From Azospirillum humicireducens (GTDB lineage Bacteria; Pseudomonadota; Alphaproteobacteria; Azospirillales; Azospirillaceae): a DNA stretch of 64,000 nt. The stretch covers positions 17,769 to 81,768 of the forward strand of contig NZ_CP028904.1 in the NCBI RefSeq assembly GCF_001639105.2. Direction: 5' to 3'. Positions 27,101 to 35,336 of this stretch are shown in pieces. Each line of letters begins with the position of its first letter. The first letter of the stretch is position 1. The notes under the pieces are model-generated. The model was not told where the DNA came from. It was given only the letters and a program-made list of their open reading frames with translations, and did not search any database. The translations under genes were made by a program, and so were the position numbers.

Positions 27101-28210
27101 GCGCGCCCGGGCCATCTCGCGCATCACCGCGACGCCGCTGAAGGCGCTGTGCTCGATGTCGCGCCATAGCGCGTTCTGCAGCCGGGCGAAGCGTTCCCGC
27201 CGGGGCATCGGCAGGCGCAGATCCATCTCGAACAGCAGGTTGGTGGTGAAGTCGCCGACGACGCGGTCGATGTCGGGATGGACCGCCGGCCGGTCGAACA
27301 GTGTCATGTTCAAGCAGAAGTGGCGCGTCTCGCTCCACACCGCCAGCGCCTCGCCGAAGAGGCCGAGCAGCACGCAGGAGGGCGTGACACCCAGTTCCGC
27401 CGCCAGGACCTTCAGCCGGTTCCAGGGGGCGGGCTCGATCCGCTGCGACAGCCGCTCGTAGATCGGGCGGCCGATCCGCTCCAGAGGACAGGGCATCGGC
27501 AGCTGCGGCGCCGCCGGCAGGTCGGCCGCCCGCGCGCACCAGTAACGGCGGGCGCGATCACCGTCGTCGCTCGTCCGGCCTTCGATCACCTGCTTGAAGG
27601 TGATCTCCGGCTCCGGCAACTGCAGGCCCGGATCGCGGTAGAGACGTGCCACCTCGTCGAGGATGGTCAGGATGCTCTGCTGGTCGGTGACCAGAAGGTC
27701 GAAGCGCAGATGGATCCGCGTGCGGCCGGTCGGCCACAGGCTCAGTTCCACGTCGAACAGCGGCCAGCGCTCGCGCGCCGGCAGGTCGCGGGCGAGGCGG
27801 CGGCGCAGGGCCGCCAGCGCCCGTTCGGCGCAGGCTTCGGATCCGCCGCTCCAGTCATGCAGTGGAATGTTGAGGTCCGGCACCATCTCGCGGACGCGCT
27901 GGCGGGTGGCGTCGAGAATCTCGGCACGCAGCATCGGATGACGCCGGACCATGCGGGCCCAGGCGTCGCGGTAGCGCCGGACATCCAGCGTCTCGCAATC
28001 GATCTCGTAGTAAAACTGGCAGGCGGTGCCGCCCAGCGGCAGGTCCGGATCCCGGCCCAGCAGATAGCCGCGCTGGATTTCGGTCAGCGGAAAGGGCGCG
28101 TGCGGGTCGGGATCGCCGGCGGGCGCCGGCGGCGCCGTCTCGTCCAGGTCGAGCAGCCGGCTCAGCAGCGCCGGATCGAAGGGCGGCGCGGTCAGGGTGT
28201 CGGAGGGCAT
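24149..28210 (-). CDS. NRPS module Cy-A-PCP-Ox (thiazole-forming)
   Basis: A 1353-residue protein. The heterocyclization domain has DxxxxDxxS at Asp171, Asp176, Ser179; the A-domain pocket reads DLYNLSLI (cysteine); the carrier Ser is near residue 1037 (LGATSLEL). Residues about 1110-1340 form a nitroreductase-fold FMN oxidase of the SagB/McbC type (RRSWRCF, FQYASAGGLYPVETYLLI, ALIECGAMCQLLEQTA). In bleomycin and epothilone systems such Ox domains oxidise thiazoline to thiazole, so this module should place an aromatic thiazole in the product. The ATG at 28210 has a GGAGGG purine block upstream; the frame to 28696 overlaps the PKS gene out of frame. Confidence 0.92.
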   Translation of the reverse strand: MPSDTLTAPPFDPALLSRLLDLDETAPPAPAGDPDPHAPFPLTEIQRGYLLGRDPDLPLGGTACQFYYEIDCETLDVRRYRDAWARMVRRHPMLRAEILDATRQRVREMVPDLNIPLHDWSGGSEACAERALAALRRRLARDLPARERWPLFDVELSLWPTGRTRIHLRFDLLVTDQQSILTILDEVARLYRDPGLQLPEPEITFKQVIEGRTSDDGDRARRYWCARAADLPAAPQLPMPCPLERIGRPIYERLSQRIEPAPWNRLKVLAAELGVTPSCVLLGLFGEALAVWSETRHFCLNMTLFDRPAVHPDIDRVVGDFTTNLLFEMDLRLPMPRRERFARLQNALWRDIEHSAFSGVAVMREMARARGHLEGPLMPVVFTSTLSQNDARLFADAQAQPGRPVLSLSQTPQVILDNQVMEWEGALLVNWDVAVNALAPEVARDLFDRFTGLIAELADDPSRIDRASAAMPDPDAAMIEPPLVPPGPEDGKARLADAWLQALPGCGDRPAIRTSNRILTHTALARRVAGIAASLRERGLGRGATVALLLEKSPDQIAACLAVSLAGAAYVPVDTNQPAARQARILADLRPDLLLYKSQLPESLRDIVAGRSLDLDATGDGDPAGLAALEGAGPQDCAYIIYTSGSTGQPKGVTVTHAAAVNTIRDVSRRFGIGGDDCVLGLSELHFDLSVYDVFGVLGCGGALALPDPDQQRNPAHWHRLCAEAGVTLWNTVPGLFALLADYHEVGGTSPAPALRTVLLSGDWIPLDLPERAWRLWPAARIVSLGGATEAAIWSIAHPIDSVDPDWTSIPYGRGLGRQQVFVLDKALSLCPPGKTGDLFIAGDGLATGYHGDPEKTRRHFFPHPRTGLPLYRTGDLGRYRTDGVIVFQGRADGQVKINGFRVETGEIARALKTHAAVEDAEILAVGDGRHPRLAAFVKSATVPPPAPSSLQDHLAALLPGHMLPAHWGFVEAWPLTANGKLDRKALAAGLPAQPARTGRAPAGDAVEVAVLDMVARTLNQPAVAMTDNLVALGATSLELIALANRIETQYGCRPALTELARAVAMPDLVALVRGLTANRTDAPIWPGERRLRDRLSRSRAIADPVARRLFKNGLARPVFSGESVPLDRDDVPIAQPNRRSWRCFHDGVLPLDALGLLLGALRRHHADGEERFQYASAGGLYPVETYLLIPDGRVEGLAGGGYWYDPESHRLVACSAPERIPDLGRLSAGNRDWVGQGRFLIVFAAALDRILPLYEGASLPFALIECGAMCQLLEQTAAGLAEDGFAERGLPDIGLCQLGDLPPEELSRLLGLPPDRLYLHGMVGGMIDPEQAAAWRATPKSHAPQAMTEGTL

Positions 28211-28253
28211 GATCGCGGGTCCTTGGGAAAACGTGATGGTCCTGCGGGCCGGT

Positions 28254-31200
28254 TCAGGTCTGGCCGGCTTGGCGGCGCAGCGATTGGCGGTCTTGCTCGG
28301 ACAGGCTTTGGATGTGCAGATACGCGAGTGCCGTGGTCGCGGCGCCGGGGATGTCGTCGAGCCGGCGGGCCAGCAGGGCGGGGGTGCGGTTCGCCAGGAA
28401 GTCTGGCAGTGCGAACTCCACCTGGAGGATTGCGCGCAGCCGCGACAGCAGCCGCACGGCCATGATCGAATCGCCGCCGAGCTGAAGGAAATCGTCGGCC
28501 GGCGACAGCGTCTCGACCCCCAGCGTCCGCGCGAAGAGCAGCATGGCCAGCCTTTCCAGCGGAGGGCCGTCGGCGGGGAGCGTGGCGGCGTCCGCCCCTG
28601 GGGATGGCGGCTTGCCGGTGAGGTCGTGACGTGCCCTTGCGGTGCGGTCGACTTCGCGCAGGCGCTGCTCGATGTCGGTGGGGCTGACCAGCACATGACC
28701 GTGGCCGCTGCGCAGGATCCGCCACAGGGCGGTGAAGCCGTCCTCGGCCGCGATGGCGCGCTCCTTGCGCCCGAGGAACATCGCGCTGTCTCCGGTTGCT
28801 TGGCCGAGCGCGCCCAGCTTCTCCCAATTGTCCCAGCCGATGGTGACGACGGGGAAGGGGGCTGTGCCGGACCCTGCCAGGAAATCGAGCGCGAGGTTGG
28901 CGGCCATGTAGTCGGCGTTGCCGTATCCGGAGGTCTCCCCGGCCAGCGAGGAGAAATTGACCAGGAAATCCGGCATGTGACTGGCGAAGGCCACCATCAG
29001 CGCTTGCGCGCCCAGCAGCTTGGCCCGGTGGTTGGTGTCCCGCTCGGCCAGGGTCAGATCTTGCAGCGTCTGCGGAACATAGCGCCCGGCCAGATGGAAA
29101 ATGCCGTTCGCCGGGCGGCCTTCGCGCAGCAGGGCCGCGGCGATGGCGTCGAGCAGGGTCCGGTCGTCGGCCGAACCGGCAACCAGCGTCAGCGTGGCTC
29201 CCCGATCAATGCAGTCGGCGAAAACCGGATGGCGCGACGGGTCGGCGCACAGCTCGGCGGAAAGGCTGCGGGCGATCACCACGAGGTGGCAGCGCCAGCG
29301 GGCGAGCCGTCGCAGCAGGTCCAGCCCCAGGCCGCCGGTGCCGCCGGTGACCACATAGGTGCCGCCCGGACGGATCGGGTGGCCGGCATCCTCGTCTTCG
29401 GGCAGGTCCGCCGGCACGATCCGCCGTTCCCACAGGCGTCCGTTCCGCAACCCCAGCGACAGCGCATGCAGTGCCGGATCGGCGCGGCGCCGGGCCTCGA
29501 TCTCCGCCAGGATGGACGGGTCGGGAAGGCGGTCGGCATCGAGCCAGCTTGCCTGGACGCCGGCATGCTCGAACGGGATGGCGCGCAGCACGCCGAGCGC
29601 CAGCGCCTGCTCGCAGCGGGGCGTCTCGGTGCCGGCGATCGCCGCAAGGCGGTCGGTCACGAGAAGGAGATGGCCGACGATTCCGCCGGGCAGCAGGGTC
29701 TGGGCCAGCCTGACGAGGCTGTCATGGCCCTTCGCCTTGTCGTTCGCCGGATCCCGGCCGTGCAGCCAGCCGAACAGGCAGACGGCGTCGCGGACGCCGC
29801 GCTCCTCCAGCCTGGCGGCGAGAAGGCGGAAATCGGCCGCGCTGCCGGGACGGAGTTGAAAGGAGCAGTCCGGATCCTCCCGATATCCCGATCCGGGATG
29901 GACGCGCAGTGCGCCGGCTTGCGGCGGGAAGGGGATGGAACGATCCGGCAGGAACAGCAGGAGCGGCCGTCCGCCGATCCCCTCCCTCCCCGGCCGGGCA
30001 GGGCGGCCGCAGATGGCCGAGCGCCATTGCGGCACGAAGAAACGCTCGTCCGGGGGAAGGACGCGGTCCGGTGACGGACCCCGCTGCTCCGCCAGAGGAG
30101 GCAGCAGATGGCGCACCCGCTGGAACGGATAGCCGGGCAAAGGTCTGCGCCGCCACGCGCGGCCAAGGATCGGCAGGTCGGAGCCGATGTCGTGCCCGTC
30201 CACCCAGAGCTGGCCGAGCGCCGCGAGGAAATCCACGGCCTGGCTGTCGCGCGTCACCATCGTCGGCAGGGCGGCAACGCCGGCGTCCCCGCGTCCGATC
30301 ATCGCGGTGCAGCTGCTGCCCGGCCCCAGTTCAAGCGCTGTGGCGTCGGGCCAATGGCGGCGCAGGGTCTCGATATTGTCGGAGAAACGGACGGTCCGCC
30401 GCAGGTGGCGCACCCAATGGTCCGGCGTGGCGATGGCGCCGGGATCGGCGAGGCCGCCATCGGCGTTGCTCAGCACCGGGCAGGAGGGGCGGCCGAAGGC
30501 GACGGTCCGGCAGACCGCCGCGAAGGAGTCGAGGATCGGTTCCATCAGATGGGAGTGGAAACCGTGGGAGACGGCGAGCCGCCGGCTGGCGATGCCGTCG
30601 CGGCGCAGATTTTCCGCCAGGGTGTCGAGGGCGCCCGGCGCACCGGCGACGACGCAGCGGTCGGCGCTGTTGATGACGGCCAGCGACAGGGCGCCATGCA
30701 GGTGGGGCTCCAGCCGCGCCGGCCCGGCCTGCACCGCCAGCATCCCCGCAGGAGGCAGCCCGGCCATCAGGCGGCCCCGCGCATGAACCAGCCGCAAGGC
30801 GTCCTCCAGCGGGAAGACGCCGGCCAGACAGGCGGCGACATATTCGCCGACGCTGTGCCCGAGCAGCACCGCCGGCCGCAGTCCGGCCTCGGTCAGCGTG
30901 CCGGCCAGGGCGTACCCGGTGACGAACAGCGAGAGCTGGCTGTGCAGGGTCGGGACCAGCGCCTCGTCGTCCCTTCCATAGAGCAGGTCGCGCAGATCGC
31001 GGCCGAGCAGCGGCTCCAGCAGGGCGGCGCAGCGGTCGATGCGGTCGCGGAAGCCTGGGAGGTTGCGGTAAAGGGGCTCCCCCATGCCGGCGAACTGCGC
31101 GCCCTGGCCGGGGAACAGGAAGACCAGCGGTCCCGGACCGGAGGAGGGGGCCACACCCGCGCGGCGCGGACGGATGAGCGCGCCTGCTTCGATCCGGTGG

Positions 31201-32687
31201 GCCGCCTCGCCTGCGTCCGCGGCGACGACGGCATGGCGGTGGGCGAAGCGGCGGCGGCCATGCAGCAGGGTGGCGGCATCGTCGGCCAGCGGGCGGTCCG
31301 GCTCGGCTGCCCAGGCGTCGGCGAGCCGGCGGTCCAGCTCCGCCCGGTCGCCCTCGCAGCGCACCGACCATCCCAGCAGGACCGGGCTTCGCTCCTCCAC
31401 GCCGGTCTCGATGACAGGCGGCGGGCCAAGGAGGAGATGCACGTTGGTGCCGCCGAAGCCGAAGGAGCTGACCGCCGCCAGCCGTCCCCCATCCCGGGGC
31501 AGTTCGGTCGCCCGGTCGCAGATCGCGAAGCGCGTGCCGTCGAGGGCGAGCAGCGGGCTGACTCCCGCCAGATTCAGCGTCGGAGGCACCGTGCCGCTGC
31601 GCACGACCAGCACCGCCTTCAGCAGGCCGGCCAGCCCGGCCACTGTGTTCAGATGTCCGACATTGGCCTTGACCGAGCCGATCAGGCAGGGCGTGCGTCC
31701 GGCGCCGTAGACCCGCTTGATCGCCTCGACCTCGATGGGGTCGCCGATGGGCGTGCCGGTGCCGTGCGCCTCGATGTAGGACACCTCGTCGGCCTGACGA
31801 CCGCTCAGCCCCAGCGCCTCGGCCAGCACGCGGGCCTGGCCGGCAACGCCCGGGGCGGTGAAGCTGGCGCGGTCGCGCCCGTCATTGTTGGCGGCCGTCG
31901 CCTCTATGACGGCATAGATATGGTCGCGGTCCGCCAGCGCGTCGTCCAGCCGCTTCAGCACCAGGGCGGCGACCCCGTTGCCGCCGACGATTCCGTCGGC
32001 GCCGGCCGAGAAAGGGGCGATGGTGCCGCTCGGCGACATCGGTCCGCCTGGGTCGGCGCGGTAGCCCTCCTCGAGGTCCATCGACACCGACACCGCCCCG
32101 GCCAGCGCCATGGCGATTTCGCCCTGCAGTAGCGACTGCACCGCCTGATGAACGCACAGCAACCCGCTGGAGCAGGCGCTCTGCACCACGCTGGCAGGCC
32201 CGGTCAGGTCGAGCACATGGGCGGTGCGGCTGGCGAGGAAATCCTTGTCGTTGCCGATCAGCATGGCGAAGCACTCCGCCGCCCCATCGGCGTAGGAGCG
32301 CGGACCGACATGCCGCAGGACGTAATCGTTGAAGCCGGCGGCGGCGAAGACCCCGGTGACGGGGAGATTCCCGCCCTCGCCGCCATATCCGGCATCCTCC
32401 ATCGCATGCCAGGCGGTTTCCAGGAAAAGCCTGTGCTGCGGGTCCATCAGAGCCGCCTCGGACGGGGCGAAGCCGAAGAAGGCGGCGTCGAAGCACTCCT
32501 TGTCGGCCAGTGCGAAGCAGGACCTGACCCGGCCCTCGCCGCCGGAGGGGCCGCGCACCACCCCGGATTCGCCGCGCTCCAGCATCCGCCAGAAGGCGGG
32601 GACGGAGCCGGCGCCGGGGAAGCGGCCGGCCACGCCGATGATGGCAATGCGGTCGGTGCAGTCGGGGAGGGGCTGCGGCGAGTCCAT
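28254..32687 (-). CDS. Modular type I PKS KS-AT-KR-ACP
   Basis: A 1477-residue single-module PKS. The KS has active-site Cys172 in SACSSG, EAHGTGTPIGDP and NVGHLN; the AT has FPGQGAQFAGMG and Ser612 in GHSVGEYV, with an HGFH signature that favours malonyl-CoA; the KR has TGGTGGLGLDLL and the NFSSLAG...YMAAN catalytic region; the ACP Ser is near residue 1407 (GGDSIM). There is no DH, ER or methyltransferase domain, so one malonate should be added as a beta-hydroxy unit. The start MDSPQPLPDC at 32687 is preferred over 32711, but neither has a strong ribosome-binding site. The 274-bp gap upstream may hold a second promoter. Confidence 0.92.
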   Translation of the reverse strand: MDSPQPLPDCTDRIAIIGVAGRFPGAGSVPAFWRMLERGESGVVRGPSGGEGRVRSCFALADKECFDAAFFGFAPSEAALMDPQHRLFLETAWHAMEDAGYGGEGGNLPVTGVFAAAGFNDYVLRHVGPRSYADGAAECFAMLIGNDKDFLASRTAHVLDLTGPASVVQSACSSGLLCVHQAVQSLLQGEIAMALAGAVSVSMDLEEGYRADPGGPMSPSGTIAPFSAGADGIVGGNGVAALVLKRLDDALADRDHIYAVIEATAANNDGRDRASFTAPGVAGQARVLAEALGLSGRQADEVSYIEAHGTGTPIGDPIEVEAIKRVYGAGRTPCLIGSVKANVGHLNTVAGLAGLLKAVLVVRSGTVPPTLNLAGVSPLLALDGTRFAICDRATELPRDGGRLAAVSSFGFGGTNVHLLLGPPPVIETGVEERSPVLLGWSVRCEGDRAELDRRLADAWAAEPDRPLADDAATLLHGRRRFAHRHAVVAADAGEAAHRIEAGALIRPRRAGVAPSSGPGPLVFLFPGQGAQFAGMGEPLYRNLPGFRDRIDRCAALLEPLLGRDLRDLLYGRDDEALVPTLHSQLSLFVTGYALAGTLTEAGLRPAVLLGHSVGEYVAACLAGVFPLEDALRLVHARGRLMAGLPPAGMLAVQAGPARLEPHLHGALSLAVINSADRCVVAGAPGALDTLAENLRRDGIASRRLAVSHGFHSHLMEPILDSFAAVCRTVAFGRPSCPVLSNADGGLADPGAIATPDHWVRHLRRTVRFSDNIETLRRHWPDATALELGPGSSCTAMIGRGDAGVAALPTMVTRDSQAVDFLAALGQLWVDGHDIGSDLPILGRAWRRRPLPGYPFQRVRHLLPPLAEQRGPSPDRVLPPDERFFVPQWRSAICGRPARPGREGIGGRPLLLFLPDRSIPFPPQAGALRVHPGSGYREDPDCSFQLRPGSAADFRLLAARLEERGVRDAVCLFGWLHGRDPANDKAKGHDSLVRLAQTLLPGGIVGHLLLVTDRLAAIAGTETPRCEQALALGVLRAIPFEHAGVQASWLDADRLPDPSILAEIEARRRADPALHALSLGLRNGRLWERRIVPADLPEDEDAGHPIRPGGTYVVTGGTGGLGLDLLRRLARWRCHLVVIARSLSAELCADPSRHPVFADCIDRGATLTLVAGSADDRTLLDAIAAALLREGRPANGIFHLAGRYVPQTLQDLTLAERDTNHRAKLLGAQALMVAFASHMPDFLVNFSSLAGETSGYGNADYMAANLALDFLAGSGTAPFPVVTIGWDNWEKLGALGQATGDSAMFLGRKERAIAAEDGFTALWRILRSGHGHVLVSPTDIEQRLREVDRTARARHDLTGKPPSPGADAATLPADGPPLERLAMLLFARTLGVETLSPADDFLQLGGDSIMAVRLLSRLRAILQVEFALPDFLANRTPALLARRLDDIPGAATTALAYLHIQSLSEQDRQSLRRQAGQT

Positions 32688-32918
32688 CACGGATCGGTCC
32701 TTGGCGGGCATGCAGGTGCGGCCATGCGGGGCGATTGGGAATGGCCGGAGTCTCCGGCGGCGATGTGGGCGCGGTCACGCGGGGCATCGCGGGGGCGGCG
32801 GGACTCTCCGGCTGGCACGGCGGGCAAAGGGCCTTCGTTCGGGAAGGCTGGGGGCTGCGTGCGGCGCTCATTCTAACCGGGCATCGCATCCCTGTCCGGC
32901 CGGAGCGGGAGGTTTCAC

Positions 32919-32944
32919 AGCCGGCGATGGACGAATCGCCGGCT
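32919..32944. terminator. Perfect 10-bp hairpin after the OsmC gene
   Basis: AGCCGGCGAT (32919-32928) and its exact complement ATCGCCGGCT (32935-32944) flank a 6-nt loop, 17 bp beyond the OsmC-family stop on the minus strand. It may end or attenuate the 49603-32962 transcript before the PKS gene. No T-tract follows on the minus strand, so a classic intrinsic terminator is not certain. The rest of 32688-32961 contains no gene that I can support. Confidence 0.5.
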
Positions 32945-32961
32945 GGAACAAGGGGATGCGC

Positions 32962-34008
32962 TCAGTCGGCGCGCTCAAGCGCCGCAGGCGTGGCGTTGAC
33001 GAAGGCCTGCCAGCAGGGCGAGGAGTCCTGCGCCATGCGCAGGAAGCGCCGCATGTCAGTCTCGCTGTTGTCGCTGACGGCGGACAGTTCGATGCGGTTG
33101 TCCTGCAACTGCACCGCCGACTTGTCGAACAGGTTGAAGCAGCCCTTCATGTCGAGCCGGCAGCGCATGGTGGCGTTCAACTGGCGCAGCGGGCGTCCCT
33201 CGCCCCGGCAGACCAGCACGAGCTGCTGCGCAAGATCCGCAACGACCGCCGCCAGGATGTATTCCTGCGGGTTGGGCGCCTCGTTCAGCCCGGCGGCCGG
33301 CACCGGCTGGTCGACCGGAAAGCGGGCCGGCAGCGACCAGCGTTCCTGCCGCCAGCGGCGGTCGCGGAGGCTAACGTCGAACTGGGTGGCGTTGCGCCAG
33401 GCCACGTCGACGCCGAGGTCGAGCGGGTCGCTGCCCTCCGCGTCGCCAACCGTGCCGCCGCTTTCCTCCGCCGGGGCGAACAGGCCGCCGCTGCGGAAGC
33501 CGGAGGGCAGGTGGCGGTAGTCGAGTTCGATGGCGTTGGGCAGGGTCACGGTGATGTAGTTGGGCGAGAAGCGCGCAACGTTCATCATCATCTGCTTGTA
33601 CTGCCACCAGCTTCCGTCGGCGGTCAGGTTCACCAGCGCCGACAGGTCGGTCAGGCGCGTGCGCGCCCGACGCGCGGCCGCCTCCACCTTCAGCCGGTCG
33701 ATGGTGATGCCCTTGTAGGAGGCGCCCTGAACCAGGATGTTGGCGATGCAGGCGCCGAGCCCGGTCATGAAATAGTCGGCCGGGGTGGGCGGTGCCGTCG
33801 GACCGGGATCGGTGTGGTGCCCGGCGCGGAAGGAGAAGTCGCGGCCGAGCCGCTTGCTGCCGAAGCGCAGCGGCAGGGTGCGGATCTCCATGGCCAGCCC
33901 GCCCAGCCACTCCAGCCCGACGCCGTAGAGGATCTCGTTCTCGCCGGGAACCTTGCGGATCTCGTGGACGAGTTCGCTGACGGCGGCGACGTTGATGCCG
34001 TTCTTCAT
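32962..34008 (-). CDS. OsmC-family protein, probably two OsmC-like domains
   Basis: A 348-residue protein. The first half has the OsmC helix pattern in DYFMTGLGACIANILVQGASYKGITIDRLKVE, with a cysteine where the peroxidatic Cys of OsmC/Ohr sits; the second half looks like a degenerate second copy (NPQEYILAAVVADLAQQLVLVC). OsmC proteins usually have about 140 residues per domain and use paired cysteines on peroxides or other sulfur chemistry; I cannot place the second catalytic cysteine with confidence. It overlaps the PLP-enzyme stop by 4 bp and lies inside the siderophore operon. No comparable gene is part of the pyochelin or yersiniabactin loci I know. Confidence 0.75.
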   Translation of the reverse strand: MKNGINVAAVSELVHEIRKVPGENEILYGVGLEWLGGLAMEIRTLPLRFGSKRLGRDFSFRAGHHTDPGPTAPPTPADYFMTGLGACIANILVQGASYKGITIDRLKVEAAARRARTRLTDLSALVNLTADGSWWQYKQMMMNVARFSPNYITVTLPNAIELDYRHLPSGFRSGGLFAPAEESGGTVGDAEGSDPLDLGVDVAWRNATQFDVSLRDRRWRQERWSLPARFPVDQPVPAAGLNEAPNPQEYILAAVVADLAQQLVLVCRGEGRPLRQLNATMRCRLDMKGCFNLFDKSAVQLQDNRIELSAVSDNSETDMRRFLRMAQDSSPCWQAFVNATPAALERAD

Positions 34009-35336
34009 TCGTTGATGTCCCCGATGGTGGCCAGCGCCTGGGTGAAATCCGCCTTGAGGTCGGCGACGTCCTCGATCCCGACCGACAGGCGCATCAGGCC
34101 GGGATTGATGCCGATCTCGCGGCGCTGTCGTTCGATCAGGCTGCTGTGGCTGGTGTTGAAGGGCATGCTGATCAGCGATTCCACGCCGCCCAGGCTGGTC
34201 GCCGCCTGGACCAGGGTGAGCGCGCTCATCAGCTTCAGACCGGCGCGGTCGCCGCCCTTCATCTCGAACGACACCATCCCGCCGGCACCCTTGACCAGCA
34301 GATCCGCCGCCCAGGGATACGGATAGCCGGGCAGGTCGGGGTGGTGGACGCGGGCGATGGCCGGGTGGGCCGCCAGCCAGTGCGCCAGTTCCCGTGCGCC
34401 CTCGCAATGCGCCTTCATGCGCAGCGACAGTGTCTTCATGCTGCGTTCCAGCAGCGAGCAGTCCTGCGGGTTCAGGCTGCCGCCCAGCTTCAGCATCTGC
34501 CCCCAGACCATGTCCATGTATTTGCGGCTGCCGGCGGCGCAACCGGCGACGAGGTCGCTGTGGCCGTTCAGATACTTGGTGCCGCTGTGGATGACGACGT
34601 GGGCGCCGTGGTCGATGGGGGTCAGGCAGCAGGGCGACAGGAAGGTGTTGTCGAGCACCAGGAACAGGTTGTGCCGCGCCGCCATCTCCCCCAGCTCGCG
34701 CACCGGGGCCAGCTTCAGCAGTGGGTTGGTCAGCGTCTCGAAGAACAGCAGTTCGGTGTTCTCCTGGATCGCCGCCTCGATGCCCGCGGCGTCGGTCGGG
34801 TCGACGAAGCTGACGCTGCGCCCGAACTGGTGCATGTCCTCGCGCATCAGGTTGTAGCTGCCGCCGTAGATGTCGCGGGCGGTGACGATGTGGCCGCCGC
34901 GGTTGGTCAGCGCCAGCAGGGTCGCGCTGATCGCCGCCATGCCGGAGGAGAAGACGATGGCGCTTTCCGCATGCTCCAGCGCCGCGATCTTCTCCTGCAC
35001 CGCCCACTGGCTTGGATTGCCGTAGCGGCTGTAGATCGGGTAGTCCCGGATCATGCCCTGGTCGAAGGCTTCGTAGCTTTCCGGCTGGAACAGGAAGGTC
35101 GTGCTGGCGAAGACCGGGGTGCCGACCGCCCCGGTGATGGGATCGTTGTAGGTGCCGGCATGGACGGCCAGCGTCCCCGCCCCGTGCGAGCGCGGGTCGA
35201 GACTGGTCTGGTTCTCCATGCGCGGGCCGGCATTGCGCGACCGCGTGAGCTGGTCGGCCCATTCCGTCTTGGCCGAGACGCCGGTCGCTTCGCTGCGGAA
35301 GCGCCCGGCCCACTCCTTAAAGATATTCTTTTTCAA
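34005..35336 (-). CDS. PLP-dependent Cys/Met-metabolism enzyme (cystathionine gamma-lyase/synthase family)
   Basis: A 443-residue fold-type I PLP enzyme. It shows YSRYGNPS (residues 102-109), the PLP phosphate region SSGMAA, the Asp in LVLDNTF, the Schiff-base Lys254 in HSGTKYLNGHSD, and the C-terminal SLGGVESLISMPF block. The family cleaves or exchanges C-S bonds of cysteine, cystathionine or O-acyl-homoserine. The frame opens at a TTG (35336) overlapping the FAD gene by 20 bp; an internal ATG at 35219, just before the conserved core, is an equally good start. Because the A domains are cysteine-specific, it may tune the sulfur or cysteine pool or supply sulfur to the product; which of these is unknown. 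Confidence 0.88.
   Translation of the reverse strand: MKKNIFKEWAGRFRSEATGVSAKTEWADQLTRSRNAGPRMENQTSLDPRSHGAGTLAVHAGTYNDPITGAVGTPVFASTTFLFQPESYEAFDQGMIRDYPIYSRYGNPSQWAVQEKIAALEHAESAIVFSSGMAAISATLLALTNRGGHIVTARDIYGGSYNLMREDMHQFGRSVSFVDPTDAAGIEAAIQENTELLFFETLTNPLLKLAPVRELGEMAARHNLFLVLDNTFLSPCCLTPIDHGAHVVIHSGTKYLNGHSDLVAGCAAGSRKYMDMVWGQMLKLGGSLNPQDCSLLERSMKTLSLRMKAHCEGARELAHWLAAHPAIARVHHPDLPGYPYPWAADLLVKGAGGMVSFEMKGGDRAGLKLMSALTLVQAATSLGGVESLISMPFNTSHSSLIERQRREIGINPGLMRLSVGIEDVADLKADFTQALATIGDINE

Noticed and set aside
32962..35313. Single 783-residue protein made of an N-terminal region plus OsmC
   Set aside because: The N-terminal part is an out-of-frame shadow of the PLP enzyme; the OsmC gene has its own ATG at 34008 in a 4-bp overlap.
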